A DNA stretch of 64,000 bases, taken from positions 27,694,778 through 27,758,777 of the forward strand of contig CM029654.1 of assembly GCA_017311315.1 (NCBI GenBank). Reading direction: 5' to 3'. Below, one piece after another: positions 57,301 through 64,000 of this stretch. Each line of letters begins with the position of its first letter. Within the stretch, counting starts at the first letter, position 1. Source of the stretch: Dendrocalamus latiflorus (lineage: Eukaryota > Streptophyta > Magnoliopsida > Poales > Poaceae). A model generated the notes under the pieces. The model ran no database searches, had not been told where the DNA came from, and was given only the letters and a program-made list of their open reading frames with translations. Position numbers and translations under genes: made by a program.

Positions 57301-58345
57301 GCATGGTGCCAACAGCCACCGCAGCAACTTTTGCTCCATTGCCAACGCGAAGATCCACTTCGCTCCTCCTCAAACTTCTACTTCTTCTTAGCCCCTGCAA
57401 CGATTTGCAAAGGTGAGCAACCGATCCGGTATCAAATACCCAAGAATCAGTAGATGAAGTAGCAAGATTGATTTCTATAACATTTATACCTGGAGTGGAA
57501 GTCGTACTTCCCTTCTTCTTCTCAAGATCCTCCAAGTACTTTGGGCAGTTCCTTTTCCAATGTCCTGATTGCTTACAGTAGTAACAATCTGCATTAGGAG
57601 CAGCGCCCTTCTTGACTTGCTTGGCCTTAGAACTGCTCGCGATCTCATCGGGAGCTAACTTTCTTTTGACCGCGCCTTTCTTGACATTGGGCTTGCCCTT
57701 GCCTTTCTGCATCATCATCACATGATTGCTGCTTTTCTTAATGCTTTCCTCGGCAGCTTTTAGCATCCCATGCAACTCAGCCAAGGTCTTGTCCATGTTG
57801 TTCATGTGATAGTTCAGTATGAATGGCTCAAAGCTCAGGGGGAGCGACTGGAGAATCACATCAGTAGCCAACTCTTGGCTAAGGGGAAAACCAAGCTTTT
57901 CCAGACTCTCAATGTAGCCAATCATCTTAATCACATGAGGGCTGACGGGATTCCCTTCTGCAAGCCTGCACGCAAACAAGGACTTTGAAGTGTTGAACCT
58001 CTCAGCCCTTGCTTGGTTCTCAAACATACCACGCAACCCCACAATGATATTGTAGGCATCTGTGTTCTCGTATTACTTTTGAAGCTCAGAGGACATTGTG
58101 GCAAGCATGAGACAGCTCACATCAAGGCAATCATTCGTTTGCTTCTCATAAGCTCTCCGTGCAGCCGCAGTAGCATTATCAGGCAAGTCATCAGGATAAG
58201 GAGACTCAAGGACATACTCCTTGCGCTCTTGCTTGAGAATAATTCTCAAGTTGCGATACCAATCCATAAAGTTCATTCCATTGAGTTTTTCTTTCTCAAG
58301 AATAGATCGCAAATTAAAAGAACTGGATGCGGCATTAGCTGACAT
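54387..58345 (-). pseudogene. Copia gag-pol polyprotein gene with three stops and a frameshift
   Basis: It starts at ATG 58345. Gag begins with NLRSILEKEKLNGMNFMDWY and has a knuckle CYYCKQSGHWKRNC. Protease has WVFDTGSVAHLC. Integrase has WHCRLGHINEKRM, then a CESCLLGK zinc region, HSDVCGPM, FTDDFSRYGYIY and SDRGGEYLS...PQWNGVSERRNR. RT has WQMDVKTAFLNGNL and FLVLYVDDILLI (catalytic YVDD). RNase H has ADSTTEAEYIAASEA and KHILRRFHLIRE. Stops at 58075-58073, 56458-56456 and 56137-56135 lie in the same frame. A one-base loss near 55905 then shifts the frame into the RT part (55913-54387). The domain order integrase-RT confirms copia. It ends just before the polypurine tract. Confidence 0.93.
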
Positions 58346-59292
58346 GATCTACAACAAAGAATATGCAAAGTTTAGCACTATGTTTATGTTCATCTTTTAT
58401 TAAACTATTTAACAAAAGACTCCCACTATGTGTTTTGCAACAAAACTCCCTCTAAGTTATATAGTGGGTCAAGATCCTCATTTCACTAATTCCTAGTGAG
58501 CTTTGGCATCACGGCTAGAAAACTAGTGACATGGGTAAGCAACACCTTGCTAATCACATCCCTATGTGACTCTTGCTTGTTGGGTGACATCAATATGTCC
58601 CGGCCCCAACCTATGCCCCAAGGTCCAAACTATTTTGATAACCTTGTTAAGTAAACCAAATGCTTCCGCATGTAGATGTCCGACATCTACTCCAAATAAT
58701 GATGATAACCGAAGGCACTCTACTTTGGTAGACCTACCATACGGTGATCATTATCTTTTGGTGCAACATATGGAAGGGCATGAACACCTAATTTTATGAG
58801 GGATTCTATCCTACCATAGCAACATATCACAAATATCATTGCATAAGAATAAGATAGATAACATCACAGATAAACACATTTAACTATGAAGTAGTATGGC
58901 CCAAAAAATGGTGATCTCCATCTCCATGTAGGTGTAGACGATCTCCATCCTCCACATCACTCCTTTAGGCCACCATGCTTGAAAGCTTGTAATCTCAAAA
59001 CTTGGCTGCTACCTATAATAGCTAGAAATTGAAGATTACAAAGATAGATTCAAGCATTAAGGTCGACACGCAGGTCGTTAAATACAATATAGACAGCTAA
59101 CAATAGCTGAAATAATCATGACACGCAGGCCATGAACGAATGTTACATGCATCACATACATCTCATACATTCCAATAAGATATAGGGCCACACTATTCAC
59201 ATCATTCACTGCAAAAACAAGTTAGACGTAGAATCGCATTCTACCTAACGATGTGAACCCATGACGCTATACAAGGGCGGTACGCACGGCGG
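58346..59292 (-). other. Leader region of the BARE-like element
   Basis: About 950 bp upstream of gag, without a supported ORF. A long untranslated leader is usual for BARE-type elements. The primer site and 5' LTR that should precede it are missing: at 59293 the sequence becomes outer-copia LTR. Confidence 0.6.
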
Positions 59293-59499
59293 TCCCTTAA
59301 GGCTTCCAGTCAACAGTTCCTAGCTTGGTTCTTTTCTCCTGTTTTCAGTCTTTTGTTGCTATTTTGATGGGTTCTCTTGTGAAGTCTTTTGGTCAATTCT
59401 GAAATCTCTGCGCAGTGCATTGTCAGTCTATTTCAAGTTCGCTAGTCTCTGATTTCTTGCTTCATAGCTTTCTAGCTAACGGAGAAGAAATTGTTGTGG
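59293..59499 (+). repeat. 3' LTR fragment of the outer copia element
   Basis: 207 bp identical by eye to 51721-51927. The left end is a deletion junction with the BARE-like leader. The right end is the insertion point of the CACTA element. The rest of this LTR should lie beyond the CACTA element, outside the window. Confidence 0.88.
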
Positions 59500-59559
59500 C
59501 ACTACTAAAGTTTTACCCTTGCGCATCGACGAGAAAACGTTGCAATAGGCCCAATTTGG

Positions 59560-60190
59560 TTGCAAACGGTACGTATTGCAACCAAATCACGTTCGTTGCC
59601 AATGGATGCAATAAGTCGCGTTGCAATAAGGTATTGCAACCGTTGCTAGTTTGGCGTTGCAACTGTTGGGGTTTATTGCAACCATAGCTGTCTGTTGCCA
59701 AGCATGGCAATAGGACGTTGTTGCAACATTCACGGTCGTTGCAATATAAGCAATTGCCACGCCCGTCTTCGTAGCAAGAGGTGGTACATGCAACGATCCA
59801 TAGCGTAGCAATAGAGACATTTGCCACGAACAACGTCGTGGCAATAGTCTGTATTGCCACGCCATAATTTTGTTGCCAAAGGTGTTATTGCCACGACCAT
59901 CATGCTGTGGCAATAGTACCATTTGCCACGCAATTTTATTCGTTGCGAGAGAACATACGTTATTGCCACGGCAGCCATGGCGTGGCAATAGTACCATTTG
60001 CCACGCAATTTTATTCGTTGCGAGAGATAATACGTTATTGCCACGGTAGTCATGCCGTGGCAATAGTACCATTTGCCACGCAATGTTATTCGTTGCCAGA
60101 GATCATATTGCCACTCAAGTGAGTTCGTTGCCATAGACCATATTGCCACGTATAGCAGTTCGTTGGCATAGTTTGTATTGCAACACTAGT
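59560..60190. repeat. CACTA subterminal repeats with palindromes
   Basis: Repeated ATTGCCACG / CGTGGCAAT arms surround short centres: near 59890, 59963 and 60038 the arms are about 9-10 bp with 7-10 bp between. Related TTGCAAC and CGTTGC motifs fill the outer part. Subterminal motifs are known TNPA-binding sites in En/Spm. Confidence 0.8.
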
Positions 60191-60199
60191 AGCATTTGA

Positions 60200-61793
60200 T
60201 TTGTGGTTTAATAAATCGTCATTGCAAAAACAATAAACCATAAAAAAAATGATTTCACTCACATATATTAATTATATTCAATCATTCAATAAGTTGACAA
60301 TCCATTGAAGTAGTATCTAAAATCATAGACGAGTGTACAGTTCACTCATTATTTCACAACTTTTTAAAACTTGCAGCAGTACAAGACTCCCTAACATCTA
60401 TGCAGCACTCGAGGGTTTCCTAGCAGCGCAACATGTCGGCTGTGTCCTTGCTTGATTCTGAGCCTCCCACTCAAACTTTGTCCACCTACTGACCAAAAGA
60501 ATAAGATTGGGATATTAGAAACTTATTAAGTTTACTACTTCATGCACAGAATGTAAAGAGATTCGGATAGAACATGGTTGTAATTAAGCAAAAGTAGAAT
60601 TAAGCAAAACTAGTTACCTATGGAAGGAGTGCTGTCAATTTAATTAAGCAAAAGTAGAACTAAAAATTACAAAGCCTAGTACTAAAGCAAGTACTCAATG
60701 AACACCACCACCTGCTGGCTAGACAGGCATATGTTTCAATATCCTCCAGCACTTCTATACTGCTCAAAATATTGCGGGTTGCTACTGATTGTTGTCAGAT
60801 AAATTTGTAGAAGATGTTGTAAACAAAATCCAAATAATACAACATGGTATGCATCATACTTTTTGCTCTCCAAAGTGTAGTGTGTCGGACATACTACTTT
60901 TTTGCATACGAATAGTCTAAAATGGAGTATGTAATTGAATGTGAAAAAGGAGTATCAGGAAAAATGAAGTGTCGAAAAAGGAGTATGTATACGATAGAAT
61001 AGTCCAATTTCAATTGTGCATGTACAGAATAACAAAAGTAGTATGTGTTGAGTCAAAAAAAAAAAAGGTGAATAACGGCGCAGCATATCAGACCTCGGAA
61101 GCATGTAGTCAAACAGGAAGGGCGGAAGCAAATGGAGTATGTGTATGTATGAAAGAGGAGTATGTGTATGTACTAACAGTTGAATAAGGAGTATGTAAAC
61201 TGAAGTGAAAAAAGATGATATGTATTGTTTGGACATATCCTGGCGAATAGAGTATGTATACTTATGTAAGAGGAGTATGTGTTAGTTTGAAAAAGTAGTA
61301 TGTGGACGTAAGAAAAAGAAATATGTACTTTCCAATTTGTAATGCAGTATGTGTATGTACATAGAGTCGAAATAGTAGTACGTATATGCATGAAACCAAG
61401 TGTTTTAGCATTTGTACAACAGAACATATAAAAGAAAATAACTCAAGAAGGATATATATGGTGCGTGATACTACTATGCAAGAATTATAATTCGATCACC
61501 ATACGTACCCATGCATCATAGATCTCAGTTGGCATATATCATATAATTAGAGAGGACAAACCACCATACTAATAATATGCCTAAATTAAATACATTAAGA
61601 ATGTGAAAAAAAACACAGATATATGTCATGAATCAAAATCACAGCCTCATGAGCAAAATTCACAGCGATTTAAAAAAAACTACCACAGCCTCATCAGATG
61701 CACTCCTTGCTGTAAACTGGGAACCTTCTGAGTATTATTATGTTTTTATATGCACAAACAAGCATGTAGAGGTGATTGTGGATAGTTGTTTTG
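60200..61793. other. Non-coding interior of the CACTA element
   Basis: AT-rich, no firm gene. Bases 60900-61400 carry many scattered GAGTATGT / GTATGTGTATGTA copies. A minus-strand frame at 60398-60488 (RWTKFEWEAQNQARTQ...) preceded by a TTGGTCAG acceptor could be a last exon of the Transposase_24-type gene, but its phase does not follow from the exon I can place before it. Confidence 0.4.
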
Positions 61794-64000
61794 CTAATAA
61801 AGTTTGTTTGTTGTCAAAAAAACTTGGAGCCGCATACAAATCTGTAAAGATGAAATACAACACAAAAAATACATTTTGACACTAAGAACTGTGTCCAAGG
61901 TTGGCTGATAACATATTGTAGTTGTTACCTGACTCTTCTTTTTCTGATTTCTTGTTTTATTCATAAGCTGCTGTGAAGTGATATATGTCACCGGTGCCAC
62001 ATTAGAATTGTTTTCATTGAAAATATTTCTGATGACAGAAGTAGAAGCTTTACAGTTGCGAGTAGGTGGTACTGCATCTTTTTGTGTGGTGACAACGCTT
62101 CTTTGCTGAGTCTGGAAACATGAAATTGTTCGATCTATGTTAGCTACAGTTTAAGGTACATAGCTCAAGATTACTTGGAACATATTGCAATAATGTCATT
62201 ACCTGCTGTAATGCATCTTCCTTTTGTTTTGCAAGTTCATCAGTCTCATCGTCCTCTTGTATGGTAGGTGCAATTTGTATACTGTCATTGTTTTGCGGGG
62301 TAGTCTACGCATAAAAATATTGAGGTAAAAGATTAGGCATCATAATCATAATCATAAGTTTATTAAAAGGACGAAGGATGAAAATTATTCTGAAATTTTA
62401 CCTGATTTATAATTCCTTCTTTTAGCATTTTAAGAAATTCTTGCTTCAGTTCAATCTTAGCTTTTTCCAGATCCTCTTGCATCTTTCTCCTATTTTCTTC
62501 TTTCTCCCTTTCCCTTTCAGCAGCTTCGTGCGCAAGCTGTTGTTTCAACTTCTCAACCTCTACTTCAAAAGCAATTCTCTTCTCGTTGGCTGCAGCTTCA
62601 ACACGTGCATGTACTTCAAGGTTCTCTTTCATAAGTTCCCTGCGAGTTCGATACTTCGCCAAGTATCCATGCCCATGTACTTTGGATGATTTGATTTGTG
62701 TGGTTTCTTTGTAGCATGACTGGAAAATCATGTTTTCCTCAGCAGCTGTAAGTAATTGTCTATCAGGTTCTGACTCAATCTCACACATTTTGAAGGCTGC
62801 TATTTCCTAAATGAAATAACAGAATCCGTTAGAGTTTCTTGATACAACCAGCAGCTTTAAAAAAGGCTTGGCAAAAGATTTACTCACATATACTTCAGCT
62901 GACACAGAATTTGACCATTTCCCCTGTTTTGTGTGAGTGCTCTTCCAAAGAAAAAGATCACCTGGCTCTTCACCAGTTTCATTGTCTCTCTAGGATGCCA
63001 AAATATAATTCAACACATAAGTATTGCATCATACAATGGAAGGATCAGATTAGTGCATCATACTGTGAGAAGTTTTTTGAACCCATCAGATGCTTGGTTT
63101 TTTGATGCTGACGGTTGGAGGAGTTCTGGCTGCTAACCTTCTGCAAAATGACAACAAGTAGTATGTAACAATGCAATTTTGGTTGCTAAAGTTTGTTTGA
63201 CAAAGTAGATTTTACTAGAACTAACCTTGAATTTATCAGATCCAAAATACAACAACAAGTAGTGCCACTCAACAAGGTGTAATTCTTCAGGCTTATTTCG
63301 TATTCTCTCACCATAATTATTATAAGCCTTGTATGTGGCACTCAGAGCTGATCGCCATCCTTTGTACCGCTCCTTGGCAATGTTCCATATTTTATCTTTT
63401 GCTTCATCCTCAGTGGCAATGTTGATGAAGTTCCACCTAGTCTGTTTACAATTAAAAAACAATCAAATGGTTTAAGCAGATTAATTTTACGCATCACACG
63501 AGTAGGAATAAAAAATAGTACGCAGCGTACCAGTATGTCTTCTGCAATTACATTTTTGACATCTTCCTTTATATCCTTCCAACTGTTTACTCCAATTAGT
63601 GGGGCCCTTTTCCTTGTAAACAGTACAACCTCATCGACAAATGTACGGGCATTCGGTCCAACCGGACCTCCAAGCCTGGATGAAAATTCGATTTGTAGTT
63701 TTTGAGTGCGATCCTTAACTCTCTTGGTGGCTGCTGCTAGTCCTTTAACAGTGCCACGACCTCTTTTCTTGCGTTGATTGGAGCCATCTCCTTGCAAAAA
63801 AGACAATAACGAACTTGATATGTGAATTCTCAATTAAGATATGTGAATCCAATATTAAAAGTATATGAATGATCACAAACCATTTCCCTCTTCCCTTTTC
63901 TTCCTTGCATGGCTTGGCCTATTTGAGGGTGGTGTCGCATTGCTTTCATTACTTTCATCGTCTTCAATTATAATGCCATCAGTGTCACGTTGCTCTACAT
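61794..64000 (-). CDS. CACTA second gene, Transposase_24 (Ptta/En/Spm) type, 3' part
   Basis: The exons I can place on the minus strand are 64000-63881 (continues outside), 63790-63531, 63441-63226, 63140-63064, 62987-62888, 62806-62402, 62304-62203 and 62113-61929, perhaps ending at 61841-61794. All introns are GT-AG and all joins up to 61929 keep phase by hand. Key parts are KKRGRGTVKGLAAATKR, VGPNARTF, the WRSALSATYKAY region, SNRQHQKTKHLMGSKNF, then FLWKSTHTKQGKW, which is the pattern of this family. A long Glu/Lys-rich coiled coil follows in the 62806-62402 exon. In En/Spm the second protein binds subterminal repeats and aids transposition. I infer the same here. No stop or frameshift is seen, so the gene may be active. 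Confidence 0.78.

Larger units (their letters stand above)
52951..59292 (-). mobile_element. Decayed BARE/Angela/RIRE1-like copia element lacking its 5' LTR
   Basis: On the minus strand it runs leader, gag, protease, integrase, RT, RNase H, polypurine tract and 3' LTR. The LTR start TGTTGGTGATATGCCCTAGA is very close to that of BARE/Angela-type grass elements. At 59292/59293 its leader is joined directly to LTR sequence of the outer copia, so its 5' LTR and one flank were lost by deletion. The left boundary is approximate because only one LTR remains. Three stop codons and a frameshift show it is older than the other elements, or mutated faster. Confidence 0.87.
22874..59499 (+). mobile_element. 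Outermost Sirevirus-like copia element, broken into pieces
   Basis: Four pieces are recognisable: the 5' LTR left part (22874-23943), the 5' LTR right part (51073-52000), the primer site and gag (52003 to about 52950), and a 3' LTR fragment (59293-59499). The chromovirus sits in the 5' LTR and a BARE-like element in gag. Pol is missing, lost with the deletion at 59292/59293. The LTR start TGAGAGACCATGTGG and the region before the primer site (CCATTCACCC...) match the copia element at 35067-45451, so the two are related. The Sirevirus assignment is inference, from gag and from those shared features. Confidence 0.82.
59500..64000 (-). mobile_element. CACTA (En/Spm) DNA transposon, one end and second gene
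   Basis: The end begins CACTACTAAAGTTTTACCC at 59500, exactly where the LTR match stops. TGG before it may be the 3-bp target duplication. A subterminal repeat zone (59500-60200) and a minus-strand Transposase_24-type gene follow. Gene direction makes 59500 the element's 3' end. The TNP2-type transposase gene and other terminus should lie beyond 64000. Confidence 0.85.

Noticed and set aside
59560..60190. CRISPR-like array
   Set aside because: The repeats are imperfect palindromes with near-identical spacers beside a CACTA terminus in a plant genome. They are subterminal transposon repeats.

Overview
This window is nuclear DNA from a plant, almost certainly a grass (Poaceae). The clues are a DUF4220/DUF594 gene of the kind expanded in grasses, Tourist-type MITEs with TAA target duplications, a copia LTR beginning like BARE/Angela/RIRE1, a chromovirus with LTRs of 3.6 kb, and CACTA elements. 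A rice relative would fit, but the sequence alone does not fix the species. No bacterial features, rRNA, tRNA or CRISPR were seen.

Layout. (1) 1-5000: mostly decayed repeat DNA with a fragment of a CACTA TNP2-type transposase (DUF4218 region) on the minus strand. (2) 4996-16856: an LTR element bounded by the 5-bp duplication CCAAC. It has short LTRs, a gag-protease ORF and no reverse transcriptase or integrase. Its interior carries three tandem arrays (60, 53 and 65 bp units) around a spliced-looking antisense gene with a 'putative gypsy type transposon' domain. (3) 17.5-22.6 kb: two DUF594-family loci, both broken. The first is split by a 216-bp MITE and a 10-bp duplication. The second is 5'-truncated and split by a 937-bp solo LTR. 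Three Tourist-like MITEs lie in a row between them.

(4) 22874-59499: nested retrotransposons. The outermost layer is a Sirevirus-like copia element on the plus strand (5' LTR start 22874, gag at 52057). Its 5' LTR is split by a Tekay/Del-like chromovirus (23944-51072, duplication AAAAG). The 5' LTR of that chromovirus holds a 3.66-kb solo LTR of a sister family (25334-28991, duplication AGCGC). Its pol is split by a minus-strand, non-autonomous Sirevirus-like element (35067-45451, duplication CCATG). The outer copia gag is cut by a decayed BARE/Angela-like copia element (about 52951-59292, minus strand), which has lost its own 5' LTR at a deletion junction. A 207-bp piece of the outer 3' LTR survives at 59293-59499.

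(5) 59500-64000: a CACTA element inserted in that LTR remnant. It has palindromic subterminal repeats and the 3' part of a multi-exon Transposase_24 (Ptta/En/Spm) gene on the minus strand, which continues past the window.

The genes do not form a pathway: they are mobile-element genes plus two damaged host loci. LTR divergence counted by eye agrees with the nesting order: about 2% for the element at 5-17 kb, about 0.5% for the chromovirus and about 0.25% for the element inside it.
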